DNA of 64,000 bases, taken from assembly GCF_042654525.1 (NCBI RefSeq), contig NZ_JBHSGP010000005.1, positions 186,001-250,000 on the forward strand, written 5' to 3'. The stretch is from Geojedonia litorea. Its GTDB lineage: Bacteria; Bacteroidota; Bacteroidia; Flavobacteriales; Flavobacteriaceae. A model generated the notes under the pieces. That model saw only the letters and a program-made list of their open reading frames with translations, was not told the DNA's origin and did no database searches. This document shows positions 17,014 through 26,173 of this stretch, one piece after another. Both the position numbers and the translations under genes were made by a program. How positions within the stretch are numbered: the stretch's first letter is position 1; each line of letters starts with the position of its first letter.

Positions 17014-18822
17014 TTAAAAACAGTACTTATTTTCTGCTTTTACTTTTTCGGCAATTTCTTTGCGCAAATCAACTATATCAGGATAGTTAGCGTATTTGGT
17101 ATAGCGCTTTAATCCCATAAGCATCATGCGTTGTTCATCGCCTTCGGCAAACGAAATAATACTTTCCTTGCCTTTTTCTTCAACAATATCAACAGCGTGA
17201 TATAAATATAATTTTGCCATTGCTATTTGGGCCGATTGCTCTTTTTCTCCAAAGCGCTTGGCATTTTTTTCAGTTCTTAAAATCGCTGATTCTGCGAGAT
17301 AAATTTCTATTAATATATCAGCAGCTGCAATTAAAAGTTGTTGGTGTTCCTCTAAATCTGGTCCAAACTTTTGAACCGCACCTCCGGCAACCATTAAAAA
17401 AGTTTTCTTCAGTTTCTTGATCATATCTTTTTCTTCAGAAAACAATTCAGAATAATCTGGAGTATCGAACGATGGAATTCCCATTAGTTCTTCTTGAACC
17501 GCTTGTGCCGGACCTAATAAATCCACATGACCCTTCATAGCTTTTTTAACTAACATGCCCACCGCTAACATACGATTGATTTCGTTAGTGCCTTCATAAA
17601 TACGTGCGATACGTGCATCTCTCCATGCGGCTTCCATAGGTGTTTCTTCAGAGAATCCCATACCACCGAAAATCTGTATGCCTTCGTCTGCACAGTTTTG
17701 AACATCTTCTGAAACTGCGACTTTTAAAATAGAACATTCAATCGCATATTCCTCCACACCTTTAAGCTCGGCTTCCTGATGTGAGTTGCCTGCAGCCTGC
17801 CTTAAAGCAATACGGTCTTCAATATTTTTGGCAGCACGATAAGTTGCTGATTCTCCGGCGTAGGCACTAGCTGCCATTTCGGCTAGCTTAACTTTAATAG
17901 CGCCAAATTCTGATATGGGCGTATTAAACTGTTTACGCTCATTAGCATATTGCACTGCTGTTGTTAAAATTCTACGTTGAGAATCTAAGCAGGCGGCTGC
18001 TAACTTAATTCGACCAACATTAAGAGCGTTCATAGCAATTTTAAAACCTTCACCACGGCCTGCCAACATGTTTTCAACGGGCACAACAGTATCGTTAAAA
18101 AATACCTGTCGTGTAGATGAGGCACGAATGCCTAGTTTATGTTCTTCTTCACCTAAAGTAATTCCATTAGGGTTGTCTTTATCATATTCTACGATAAATC
18201 CAGTAATGTTTTTGTCATTTTCAATACGAGCAAAAACAATCATTAAACGGCAAAATCCTGCGTTTGATATCCACATTTTTTGTCCGTTTATTTTATAGGA
18301 TGTTCCGTCAGAAGATAGGGTAGCTGTGGTTTTGCCAGAGTTGGCATCTGATCCTGCTCCAGGTTCAGTTAAACAGTATGCTCCAAACCATTCTCCCGTT
18401 GCCAATTTTGGTACGTATTTTTGTTTTTGTTCTTCGGTACCATACAATGTAATGGGCATGGTACCAATGCCGGTATGCGCTCCAAAGGCTGTACTAAAAG
18501 ATCCAGTACCACTAGAGATGTAGTCGCAGGTTAAACAGGTAGAAACAAAACCCATCCCTAATCCGCCATATTCTTCTGGGACTGCTACCCCTAAAAAGCC
18601 TAATTCACCGGCTTTGCGCATAACTTCTTCAGTTAAGGCAAAATCTTTTGCTTCGAATCGTGGCTTGTGTGCAATGATTTCACGCTCGTTGAATTCCATC
18701 ACTGCTTCCTTCATCATTTTTTGTTCTTCCGAATAATCTTCGGGGGTAAAAACGTCTTCGCAGATTGTATCCTTAACCAGAAATTGGCCTCCACGTAAAA
18801 TTTCTTTTTCTGTTGCTTCCAT
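17014..18822 (-). CDS. Acyl-CoA dehydrogenase (FadE-type)
   Basis: The 602-residue flavoenzyme introduces the trans-2 double bond in the first step of beta-oxidation. The N-terminal, middle and C-terminal ACAD domains are all present: YCLTEPGAGSDANS and KMWISNAGFC (FAD and substrate contacts), then RKQFNTPISEFGAIKVKLAEM, QIFGGMGFSEETPME and the ARIYEGTNEINR segment. About 180 extra C-terminal residues form an additional helical domain, as in very-long-chain-type and Bacteroidetes ACADs. It is the last gene of the marR-HAD/ECH-thiolase-ACAD operon, 22 bases after the thiolase, before a terminator. Confidence 0.95.
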   Translation of the reverse strand: MEATEKEILRGGQFLVKDTICEDVFTPEDYSEEQKMMKEAVMEFNEREIIAHKPRFEAKDFALTEEVMRKAGELGFLGVAVPEEYGGLGMGFVSTCLTCDYISSGTGSFSTAFGAHTGIGTMPITLYGTEEQKQKYVPKLATGEWFGAYCLTEPGAGSDANSGKTTATLSSDGTSYKINGQKMWISNAGFCRLMIVFARIENDKNITGFIVEYDKDNPNGITLGEEEHKLGIRASSTRQVFFNDTVVPVENMLAGRGEGFKIAMNALNVGRIKLAAACLDSQRRILTTAVQYANERKQFNTPISEFGAIKVKLAEMAASAYAGESATYRAAKNIEDRIALRQAAGNSHQEAELKGVEEYAIECSILKVAVSEDVQNCADEGIQIFGGMGFSEETPMEAAWRDARIARIYEGTNEINRMLAVGMLVKKAMKGHVDLLGPAQAVQEELMGIPSFDTPDYSELFSEEKDMIKKLKKTFLMVAGGAVQKFGPDLEEHQQLLIAAADILIEIYLAESAILRTEKNAKRFGEKEQSAQIAMAKLYLYHAVDIVEEKGKESIISFAEGDEQRMMLMGLKRYTKYANYPDIVDLRKEIAEKVKAENKYCF

Positions 18823-18844
18823 TACTTAAATAATGTATTAGTTT

Positions 18845-20035
18845 TTAATTTAAAAATTCAAATATTCCGCAGGCGCCTTGTCCAGTTCCTACACACATGG
18901 TTACGGCTCCATATTTACCTTTCATATTGCGTTTACGCATTTCATCAAACAATTGCACCGACAATTTTGCTCCTGTGCATCCTAAAGGATGACCTAATGC
19001 TATGGCACCGCCATTTACATTTATAATCTCTGGATTTAAGTTCAATTCTCTAATAACTGCAATAGATTGTGAAGCAAAAGCTTCATTAAGTTCTATAAGT
19101 TCTAAATCGGATTGTTGAAGCCCCGCTTGTTTTAAGGCTTTTGGAATTGCTTTAACAGGGCCAATACCCATTATTCTAGGTTCGACTCCTGCTGCAGCAT
19201 AATTTACTAGTCGTGCTATGGGTTCAAGGTTTAACTCTTTAACCATATCTTCACTCATTATCATTACAAAAGCTGCACCATCACTCATTTGTGAGGAGTT
19301 TCCAGCGGTAACACTTCCACCAGCCGCAAAAACTGGACGCAATTTTGCTAATGCTTCTAGATTTGTACCTGCTCTAGGGCCTTCATCTTTGGTAACTGTA
19401 TAAGTTTTAGTGGCCTTTTTACCATTATCATCAATAAATATTTGCTCAACGTCAATGGGAACAATTTGATCTTGAAAACGCTTTTCTGCCTGTGCTTTTA
19501 AAGCTTTCATGTGGGAGTTATATGCAAATTCGTCTTGATCTTCGCGAGATACCTTGAATTGGTTTGCGACGGCTTCGGCGGTATTACCCATGCCCCAATA
19601 ATAGTCGGGATGACCTGCTTTAACTGTGTCGTAATTCAACTCTGGTTTAAACCCAGTCATAGGCACTGCACTCATACTTTCTGCTCCACCTGCAATAATA
19701 CAGTCGGCCATACCGGCTTGTATTTTTGCCGTAGCAACACCAATGGTTTCAATCCCTGATGCGCAAAATCGGTTTACAGTAACGCCTGGAACGTCTACGC
19801 TATCTAAACCAATAAGTGAAATAAATCGGGCCATGTTAAGGCCTTGGGCACCTTCGGGCATAGCATTACCTACGATAACATCATCAATTCGTTTTTTGTC
19901 TAAATTAGGCAGCTCATTCATCATGTATTTGATGGTTTCGGCAGCTAATTCGTCGGTTCTTTTAAACCGAAAAAGTCCTTTAGGTGCTTTGCCTACAGCG
20001 GTTCTATATGCTTTTACAATATATGCTTGTTTCAT
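18845..20035 (-). CDS. Acetyl-CoA C-acyltransferase (thiolase)
   Basis: The 396-residue enzyme cleaves 3-ketoacyl-CoA with CoA, the last step of beta-oxidation. The catalytic nucleophile is Cys 91 in NRFCASG. His 349 lies in GGAIALGHPLGCTGA, and Cys 381 in MCVGTGQGACG is the second active-site cysteine. The length is typical for FadA/FadI thiolases. It is co-directional with the HAD/ECH gene, but 435 bases away because the S23-type gene and its flanking repeats lie between them. The acyl-CoA dehydrogenase gene follows closely. Confidence 0.95.
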   Translation of the reverse strand: MKQAYIVKAYRTAVGKAPKGLFRFKRTDELAAETIKYMMNELPNLDKKRIDDVIVGNAMPEGAQGLNMARFISLIGLDSVDVPGVTVNRFCASGIETIGVATAKIQAGMADCIIAGGAESMSAVPMTGFKPELNYDTVKAGHPDYYWGMGNTAEAVANQFKVSREDQDEFAYNSHMKALKAQAEKRFQDQIVPIDVEQIFIDDNGKKATKTYTVTKDEGPRAGTNLEALAKLRPVFAAGGSVTAGNSSQMSDGAAFVMIMSEDMVKELNLEPIARLVNYAAAGVEPRIMGIGPVKAIPKALKQAGLQQSDLELIELNEAFASQSIAVIRELNLNPEIINVNGGAIALGHPLGCTGAKLSVQLFDEMRKRNMKGKYGAVTMCVGTGQGACGIFEFLN

Positions 20036-20044
20036 TTTAATTTA

Positions 20045-20078
20045 TAGTATTGAGAATTGAGATATTAGTATTGAGATT
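20045..20078. repeat. Left imperfect inverted repeat of the S23 unit
   Basis: TAGTATTGAGAATTGAGATA and the 14 bases after it align with the reverse complement of 20429-20462 at 25 of 34 positions. The element ends at the stop codon of the S23-type gene. It also contains three ATTGAG repeats. Confidence 0.6.
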
Positions 20079-20425
20079 TAAAGTTTTTGTTGAAATGTAT
20101 AATTCATTTTCTGTATTTCAATACATTTTTCAATTACAGGTTGTACTTTTTCTTTTGTTATCAAATTTAATTCTGTTAATAATATTAATTGGGTTTGTAA
20201 TTCGTAAGTTGAACCATTTGCTATACTCAAAAAGTGTTTAAATTCTTTATTGGAATTTCTTCCGGCACCTTCTGCTATATTTGAAGGAATTGAAACAGAG
20301 CATCTTTTTATTTGGAAACTTAAACCGTATTTTTCATCATTTGGTAAATCTGAAACCAGCAGATATACAGCTTTAGTTAATTCTATTGACTTATTCCATA
20401 TTTTTAAATCTTCTACTTTATGCAT
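20078..20425 (-). CDS. Four-helix-bundle protein (S23 / 23S rRNA intervening-sequence family)
   Basis: The 115-residue protein has the family signature (WNKSIELTKAVYLLVSDLPNDEKYGL, SFQIKRCSVSIPSNIAEGAGR, FLSIANGSTYELQTQL). It folds as a small four-helix bundle. Relatives were first found in intervening sequences of 23S rRNA genes; most are free-standing, of unknown function, and scattered in Bacteroidetes genomes. Here the gene sits inside the fatty-acid degradation operon, on the same strand, between the HAD/ECH and thiolase genes. It is tightly bracketed by imperfect 34-bp inverted repeats, which suggests an inserted cassette. The start is the ATG giving MHKVEDLKIWNKS. Confidence 0.9.
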   Translation of the reverse strand: MHKVEDLKIWNKSIELTKAVYLLVSDLPNDEKYGLSFQIKRCSVSIPSNIAEGAGRNSNKEFKHFLSIANGSTYELQTQLILLTELNLITKEKVQPVIEKCIEIQKMNYTFQQKL

Positions 20426-20428
20426 AGC

Positions 20429-20462
20429 AATCTAAATACTCAATACTTACTACTTAATACTA
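20429..20462. repeat. Right imperfect inverted repeat of the S23 unit
   Basis: The partner of 20045-20078 in inverted orientation, starting 4 bases upstream of the S23-type ATG and ending 8 bases before the stop codon of the HAD/ECH gene. Its reverse complement begins TAGTATTAAGTAGTAAGTAT. Confidence 0.6.
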
Positions 20463-20469
20463 GCAACAT

Positions 20470-22863
20470 TTAGTTGCGAAGCGGTTTCCCTGTTTTTAAC
20501 ATATGTTGAATTCGTTCTAAAGTTTTTCGTTCTGTACAAAGTGATAAAAAAGCTTCGCGCTCTAAATCCAATAAGTATTGTTCGCTTACAAGTGTTGGTT
20601 CAGATAAATCTCCACCTGCCATAACATAGGCTAATTTATTAGCGATTTTTTGATCATGTTCACTAATGTAATGACTAGCCTCCATAGAATCTGTACCAAC
20701 TAAGAACATTCCAAGAGCTTGTTTGCCTAAAACCTTAATGTCGGTTCTTTTCACGGGTTGGGTATAGCCTTGTTCAGCAATTAATTTGGCATAAGCTTTT
20801 GCTGTAGCTATTTGTCGATCTTTATTAACGACTATAGTATCTTTTCCTTGTTGAAGAATGCCTAAATCGAAAGCTTCGTAAGCCGAAGTAGATACTTTAG
20901 CCATTCCGATGGTTAGGAAATACTCTTGTAAGGTATTTAATTCAATATCACCTTTTTTAAAGGTGTCTTGTGCGCGAAGTGCCATTTCTTTTGATCCGCC
21001 ACCGCCAGGAATTACGCCAACACCAAACTCAACCAAGCCTATATAGGTTTCTGCTGCAGCAACTACTTTATCGGCATGCATAGACAGTTCACATCCGCCG
21101 CCTAATGCCATACCGTGAGGCGCTGCAATTGTAGGGATAGATGAGTAACGCATTCGCATCATGGTGTCTTGAAAATACTTGATAGCAGCATTGAGTTCGT
21201 CATATTCTTGCTCGACAGCCATCATAAAAATCATACCAATATTTGCACCTACCGAGAAGTTTGCTGCCTGATTACCGATTACTAAACCTTGAAAATCTTT
21301 TTCTGCCAAATCAACAGCTTTGTTTAATCCGGCTAAGACGTCACCGCCTATGGTATTCATCTTGCTCTGGAATTCGCAGTTTAAAATACCATCACCTAAA
21401 TCTTCAACAACTACCCCAGAATTTTTAAATACTTCATTTGATTTTCTAATATTGTCTAGAATAATGAAAGCGTCTTGTCCTGGTATTTTTTCTTGTGCTT
21501 TTTTAGGTATATCGTAAAAATAGGTGGCACCTTCCTTTACAGTGTAGAATGATTTATTTCCTGATACGAGCATGTCAGTTACCCATGATGCAGGTTCTAG
21601 ACCTTCAGATTTCATTATCTCGATTCCTTTTTCAACACCAATAGCATCCCAAATTTGAAAAGGTCCATGTTCCCACCCGAATCCAGCTTTCATGGCATCG
21701 TCAATTTTATAAAGCTCATCTGTGATTTCTGGAATTCTATTAGAGACATAGGCAAACATAGCAGCGAAGTTTTTTCGATAGAATTCTCCGGCCTTGTCTT
21801 TGCCATTCACTAAAATAGGAAAGCGATCGATCACTTTATCGACAGTTTTGGTAAGTTCTAAAGTGGCAAATTTTGCCGACTTTCTATCGCGGTATTCTAA
21901 AGTATTAAGATCAAGGGTTCTAATATCCTTGCCTTCCTTTTTATAAAAACCTTGTCCCGTTTTACTTCCTAACCATTTGTTTTCGATCATTGTTTTGATG
22001 AAATGGGGTAGTTTGAACAGCTCATGAGCTTCATCATTAGGGCAATTGTCATAAATCCCATTAGCCACATGTACTAATGTATCTAGACCTACAACATCTA
22101 CAGTTCTAAACGTTGCCGACTTTGGACGACCAATAACTGGCCCCGTTAATTTATCAACTTCTTCAACGGTTAGGTCCATTGTTTTTACTTGATGGAATAA
22201 GGATTGAATTCCAAAGATTCCAATTCTGTTTCCTATAAAGGCTGGCGTATCTTTTGCGATCACGGAGGTCTTTCCAAGGAATTTTTCGCCATATTCATTT
22301 AAGAAATTCAAAACATCTGGCGATGTTTTTGGACCAGGAATGATTTCAAATAATTTTAAATAACGCGCTGGATTGAAAAAATGTGTGCCACAGAAGTGCT
22401 TCTGGAAATCGTCACTTCGTCCTTCATTCATGAACTGAATTGGAATTCCTGAAGTGTTTGAGGTGATTAATGTACCAGGTGTTCTGTGTTTTTCTAAAGT
22501 TTCAAAAACTTGTTTTTTGATATCTAGTCGTTCTACAACAACTTCAATAATCCAATCAACTTTAGATACTTTTGAAATATCATCTTCTAAATTGCCAGTT
22601 GTAATTCTGCTTGCAAATTTTTGATGGTAAATAGGAGAGGGTTTCGATTTTAAAGCACTTTGTAATGAGCTGTTCACTAATCTGTTCCTAACAGATTTGT
22701 CTTCTAGAGTTAGACCTTTTGCTTTTTCAGTGTCATTTAACTCTCTTGGGACAATATCGAGTAACAAGACATCAACACCAATGTTGGCAAAATGGCAAGC
22801 AATACCACTGCCCATGATCCCTGAACCTATTACTGCTACTTTTTTAATTATTCGTTTGCTCAT
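20470..22863 (-). CDS. 3-hydroxyacyl-CoA dehydrogenase / enoyl-CoA hydratase fusion (FadN-like)
   Basis: The 797-residue bifunctional enzyme catalyses hydration of enoyl-CoA and NAD-dependent oxidation of 3-hydroxyacyl-CoA. The N-terminal Rossmann fold shows GSGIMGSGIA, with the catalytic His in HFFNPARYLKLFEI. The hydratase domain is C-terminal (GMALGGGCELSMHADKVVA, FGVGVIPGGGGS). This order (dehydrogenase first) is that of Bacillus FadN, opposite to E. coli FadB. It follows the marR gene by 2 bases and leads the catabolic part of the operon. Confidence 0.94.
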   Translation of the reverse strand: MSKRIIKKVAVIGSGIMGSGIACHFANIGVDVLLLDIVPRELNDTEKAKGLTLEDKSVRNRLVNSSLQSALKSKPSPIYHQKFASRITTGNLEDDISKVSKVDWIIEVVVERLDIKKQVFETLEKHRTPGTLITSNTSGIPIQFMNEGRSDDFQKHFCGTHFFNPARYLKLFEIIPGPKTSPDVLNFLNEYGEKFLGKTSVIAKDTPAFIGNRIGIFGIQSLFHQVKTMDLTVEEVDKLTGPVIGRPKSATFRTVDVVGLDTLVHVANGIYDNCPNDEAHELFKLPHFIKTMIENKWLGSKTGQGFYKKEGKDIRTLDLNTLEYRDRKSAKFATLELTKTVDKVIDRFPILVNGKDKAGEFYRKNFAAMFAYVSNRIPEITDELYKIDDAMKAGFGWEHGPFQIWDAIGVEKGIEIMKSEGLEPASWVTDMLVSGNKSFYTVKEGATYFYDIPKKAQEKIPGQDAFIILDNIRKSNEVFKNSGVVVEDLGDGILNCEFQSKMNTIGGDVLAGLNKAVDLAEKDFQGLVIGNQAANFSVGANIGMIFMMAVEQEYDELNAAIKYFQDTMMRMRYSSIPTIAAPHGMALGGGCELSMHADKVVAAAETYIGLVEFGVGVIPGGGGSKEMALRAQDTFKKGDIELNTLQEYFLTIGMAKVSTSAYEAFDLGILQQGKDTIVVNKDRQIATAKAYAKLIAEQGYTQPVKRTDIKVLGKQALGMFLVGTDSMEASHYISEHDQKIANKLAYVMAGGDLSEPTLVSEQYLLDLEREAFLSLCTERKTLERIQHMLKTGKPLRN

Positions 22864-22865
22864 AA

Positions 22866-23321
22866 TTATTTTAAGCTATTTTCTTTTTGATTATAAATCT
22901 GTTTATTCGCAATCATATTATTAATCACTTCAGCTACTTTGTGAAAGCTTGCTAATTCTTCGGCACTAATATTATTTTTGACGGCCTCATTAAACGTGAG
23001 CACTTTTTCTCTTGAATAGGCTCGTTTTTCTTTGCCAAAATCGGTTAAATGAATAATAACGCCTCGGCCATCTTCTGGATTTGGTCTACGTTCAATTAAT
23101 CCTTTTTCTTCCATGGTTTTTAGAGTTCTTGATAAACTCGTAGCTTCCATGCCCATTTTAGGACCCAATGAAGTGGATGGTGTGCCATGCTCTTGATCAA
23201 TACTTAAGAGTGCAAATCCGGTAGCCATGGTAGTTTCAAACTGAGCGGCCTCTTCATTGTACATCTTGTTTATAGCTAACCATGTGGTTCTGAAAATGTA
23301 ATCAATGGTTTTTTCCTTCAT
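22866..23321 (-). CDS. MarR family transcriptional regulator of the fad operon
   Basis: The 151-residue protein has the MarR winged helix: a helix-turn-helix near GTPSTSLGPKMGMEATSLSR, followed by TLKTMEEKGLIERRPNPEDGRGVI, with the conserved Asp-Gly-Arg of the wing. MarR proteins usually repress their own operon and respond to a small ligand. It is the first gene of the fatty-acid degradation operon, with the HAD/ECH gene 2 bases after it, so acyl-CoA or a related molecule is the likely effector (inference). A dyad upstream, TATGCGTGCATA at 23360-23371, is a good candidate operator overlapping the promoter. Confidence 0.92.
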   Translation of the reverse strand: MKEKTIDYIFRTTWLAINKMYNEEAAQFETTMATGFALLSIDQEHGTPSTSLGPKMGMEATSLSRTLKTMEEKGLIERRPNPEDGRGVIIHLTDFGKEKRAYSREKVLTFNEAVKNNISAEELASFHKVAEVINNMIANKQIYNQKENSLK

Positions 23322-23340
23322 TTGGTTGTTTTTAGGATTT

Positions 23341-23371
23341 CAAATATATGAAAAAATACTATGCGTGCATA
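23341..23371 (-). promoter_or_regulatory. marR/fad promoter with candidate MarR operator
   Basis: On the minus strand TATATTTG (23341-23348) matches the -7 consensus TAnnTTTG exactly, 20 bases before the marR ATG. The dyad TATGC-GT-GCATA (23360-23371) lies just upstream, between the -7 box and the expected -33 region, where a repressor would block polymerase. This fits autoregulation. Confidence 0.6.
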
Positions 23372-23407
23372 ATAAATTAGTAAAAAGTTTTAGACATTAA
23401 CATTGTA

Positions 23408-23437
23408 TAAAAAAACCACCTCAAATGAGGTGGTTTT
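23408..23437 (-). terminator. Terminator after the small membrane protein gene
   Basis: A 12-bp perfect stem (AAAACCACCTCA with TGAGGTGGTTTT, 2-base loop in the sense shown) and a run of seven T on the minus strand. It insulates the marR promoter from the gene upstream. Confidence 0.88.
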
Positions 23438-23459
23438 AATATGTAAAAATAAATTCGTT

Positions 23460-23852
23460 TTATCCCAACTTGCCATTTACGGCGCCAACGACTGCACCAA
23501 TAAGAGCAGACATGACTATGGAAATACCAACATCTAATGCTGCCAATTGCATTGTTAGGTCTGGTGTCATTGCTAGACCAAAAAAGTTATAAAATAAGCC
23601 TATAAACAGACCTATAGTGGCGCCTGCTTTTATACCTGCTCCTGCAGTAGTTATATTAGCCCATTTGGTAAAAATGTATGCCATAAACAATCCAAACGTC
23701 ATACAGCCTAAAAATATCATAAGCATAGTGTTTGAACTTTCTTCAGGTTGAGGGAATGTATCTTTAAAAATAATTCCATAAAAAAGCCAACCCAATAAAA
23801 AGTCAGCAATACCACCGGAAATACCGGAAACCAAAAAGTTTTTTGTTTTCAT
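23460..23852 (-). CDS. Hypothetical four-helix membrane protein
   Basis: The 130-residue protein has about four transmembrane helices (FLVSGISGGIADFLLGWLFY, then MLMIFLGCMTFGLFMAYIF, GATIGLFIGLFYNFFGLA and VGISIVMSALIGAVVGAV) with small-residue repeats. The layout recalls DUF1761-type membrane proteins, but I cannot place it firmly. It is co-directional with the acyl-CoA ligase gene upstream (155-base gap) and ends in its own terminator. No function can be assigned. Confidence 0.65.
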   Translation of the reverse strand: MKTKNFLVSGISGGIADFLLGWLFYGIIFKDTFPQPEESSNTMLMIFLGCMTFGLFMAYIFTKWANITTAGAGIKAGATIGLFIGLFYNFFGLAMTPDLTMQLAALDVGISIVMSALIGAVVGAVNGKLG

Positions 23853-24007
23853 AAGTTTTAAAATTATTAGTTAGTGCACTAAAAATATTAAAAAATTATG
23901 AAAGTGTTAAAAAAATGACAATAAAATTGATAAATCGATAGTTTGGTTCTTAAAACTAAATAAAGAAAATTTTAGAATTGATTTATTAATTTGACTACAA
24001 GAGTCAA

Positions 24008-25780
24008 CTATTGCTGGTAAATTTTGTTATAAAGGTCAATGTATTTTTCCTTTATAATTTTACGTTTCATTTTCATAGTAGGGGTGAGGTGGCCCTTTTC
24101 TACACTCCATATCTCGGGAGTTAATTCAAAGGCTTTAACTTGTTCCCAATTCCCAAAGTTTTTATTAGTCACATCTATTTCTTTTTGAATTCTATCTTTA
24201 ATGACATTAGAAGATGCAATAGATGCGATGTCGGTATTCATTGAGATTTGATTCTTTATAATCCAATCAGCAATAAATTCAAAATTGGGCTGAATTAAAG
24301 CGGCAGGCATTTTTTCACCTTCACCAATCACCATGACTTGTTCAATAAAACGAGATTGTTTTAGTTGATTTTCGATAATAGCCGGTGCTACATATTTACC
24401 ACCTGAAGTTTTAAACATTTCCTTTTTACGATCAGTAATTTTAAGAAATCCTTCTTCATCAATTACTCCAATATCTCCGGTATGAAAATACTCGCCTGTC
24501 ATAACCTCGGCTGTTTTATTAGGATCTTTATAGTAGCCAAGCATAACATTAGGGCCTTTGACTAATATTTCACCGTCTTCTGCAATTTTCACTTCAACAT
24601 TGTCTATGATTTTACCTACCGTACCAATTTTAAAGCCTTTATGTCTTTGATCGTTTACAGATATTACAGGTGAGGTTTCTGTTAAACCATAACCTTCCAT
24701 TATTGGCATGTTGGCCGCAGCAAATGTTCTGGTAAGTCTAGGTTGAAGCGCTGCACTTCCTGATACCATAAGGTCTAAATTGCCACCTAGCCCTTCTTTC
24801 CATTTACTAAAAATGAGTTTACGTGCCCATTTTAATTGAAGCTCATACCACCAGCCATTGGCAGCGTAGGGCTCATATTTAATACCTAAATCAACAGCCC
24901 AAAAAAACAGTTTCTTTTTAATGCCTGTTAGTTCTTCTCCTTTGGCGATAATTTTATCATACACTTTTTCATAAAGTCTGGGAACGGCAGTCATTACGTT
25001 AGGCCGAACTTCCTTTATATTATCACTCATTTTTTCTATTGACTCTGCAAAATGAATCTCTACTCCGCAAAATTGATAGAGGTAGAGGATCATACGCTCA
25101 AAAACATGGCAAATAGGAAGAAAACTCAAGGCTTTTGATTTTCCATAATCAAAAGGAACTCGCTTTTCACTGTCTAATACATTTGAAACCAGATTATTGT
25201 GTGAAAGCATGACGCCTTTAGGTGTTCCGGTAGTACCAGAAGTATAAATTAGGGTCGCTAAATCATGAGGGTTAACTTTTGCTTTACGAGAATCTACATC
25301 GTTTTGATTAGAAGGATCTGCTCCCAGATCTAAAACCTCGGTCCAATGCTGTTCATTCGTAATTTGATTAAAGGTGTATACTCCTTGTAATTTTGTATTC
25401 CCTTTTATGGCATTTAATTTTTCTAATACTTCTATATCCGACACAAAGCAATATTTTGCCTCTGCATGGTTAAGGATGTATTCATAATCTTCTTTACATA
25501 TGGTAGGGTATATAGGAACATTTTGTGCGCCTATTTGAAGGATTCCCATATCCATAATATTCCATTCGGTTCTATTTGTTGAAGATATTACGGCTATTTT
25601 ATCATTAGGTTGAACTCCTAATCGCAATAATCCACGACTGATTTTATTAAATTGGTCAATGTATTCTTGAGTTGAAATAGATTTCCATTCACCATCATAT
25701 TTGGTGGTAAATGCATTTTGTAAGTTGTAAGTTTCCAATTGATAATAAGGAATATCAAAAAGGCGTGTAATATCAGTCAT
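24008..25780 (-). CDS. Long-chain acyl-CoA synthetase (AMP-forming)
   Basis: The 590-residue enzyme activates fatty acids with ATP and CoA, feeding beta-oxidation. The adenylate-forming signatures are present: TLIYTSGTTGTPKGVML (AMP-binding loop), the EGYGLTETSPV segment and YFHTGDIG with the hinge KITDRKKEMFKTSGG. The length and the long insert between motifs match the eukaryote-like bacterial long-chain ligases. It lies upstream of, but separate from, the fad operon (terminator at 23408), and shares its theme. Confidence 0.94.
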   Translation of the reverse strand: MTDITRLFDIPYYQLETYNLQNAFTTKYDGEWKSISTQEYIDQFNKISRGLLRLGVQPNDKIAVISSTNRTEWNIMDMGILQIGAQNVPIYPTICKEDYEYILNHAEAKYCFVSDIEVLEKLNAIKGNTKLQGVYTFNQITNEQHWTEVLDLGADPSNQNDVDSRKAKVNPHDLATLIYTSGTTGTPKGVMLSHNNLVSNVLDSEKRVPFDYGKSKALSFLPICHVFERMILYLYQFCGVEIHFAESIEKMSDNIKEVRPNVMTAVPRLYEKVYDKIIAKGEELTGIKKKLFFWAVDLGIKYEPYAANGWWYELQLKWARKLIFSKWKEGLGGNLDLMVSGSAALQPRLTRTFAAANMPIMEGYGLTETSPVISVNDQRHKGFKIGTVGKIIDNVEVKIAEDGEILVKGPNVMLGYYKDPNKTAEVMTGEYFHTGDIGVIDEEGFLKITDRKKEMFKTSGGKYVAPAIIENQLKQSRFIEQVMVIGEGEKMPAALIQPNFEFIADWIIKNQISMNTDIASIASSNVIKDRIQKEIDVTNKNFGNWEQVKAFELTPEIWSVEKGHLTPTMKMKRKIIKEKYIDLYNKIYQQ

Positions 25781-26122
25781 TTATCTTTTCTCTTTTGAAG
25801 ACCACCAAAATAGCAAATAAAACAAGACTTTCAAATATGAATATAAAAAAGGAGTTGTAAATTAAGCTGTTGCTTCTTTTAAATGATTTAGCTGTACTAC
25901 TATTTTTTAGCACAGATTCTTATTTTTTTTACAATAGTGTTTTATATTTTAATAATTGTAGTAGAGGCACGTAACTTTTTATGAGGTATGGGTTAATTCT
26001 TAATTAATTATTTAATAAGAGTTCCTTTAGTGAGAATGAATTAGGGTTTATTGATTAAAAATTAAGTAAATAATTAAAAAAAAATATGGTTTTTTAACGG
26101 AAATCATAATAATATCTTAGCC
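25781..26122. other. Long AT-rich intergenic region between divergent genes
   Basis: About 340 bases without a gene. The acyl-CoA ligase and PL6 lyase genes are divergent, so this region should carry both promoters. On the minus strand CATATTTG near 25834-25841 matches the -7 consensus at seven of eight positions. Otherwise it is strongly AT-rich, and I see no convincing structured element. Confidence 0.4.
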
Positions 26123-26125
26123 TTA

Positions 26126-26155
26126 TTGTATATTAATTGTAAATAGTTTTATTTG
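26126..26155 (+). promoter_or_regulatory. Candidate promoter of the PL6 lyase gene
   Basis: TTG at 26126-26128 and TTTATTTG at 26148-26155 are 19 bases apart. This matches the Bacteroidetes promoter spacing with one mismatch in the -7 box; the ATG lies 19 bases downstream. Confidence 0.45.
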
Positions 26156-26173
26156 CAAAAAAATGCAACAGCC

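Noticed and set aside
18653..18666. TTCGAATCG string resembling a tRNA T-loop.
   Set aside because: It lies in the middle of the acyl-CoA dehydrogenase gene with no matching stem.
26153..26173. TTG start of the PL6 gene.
   Set aside because: The seven codons before the ATG are low-complexity and overlap the predicted promoter; the signal peptide is complete from the ATG.
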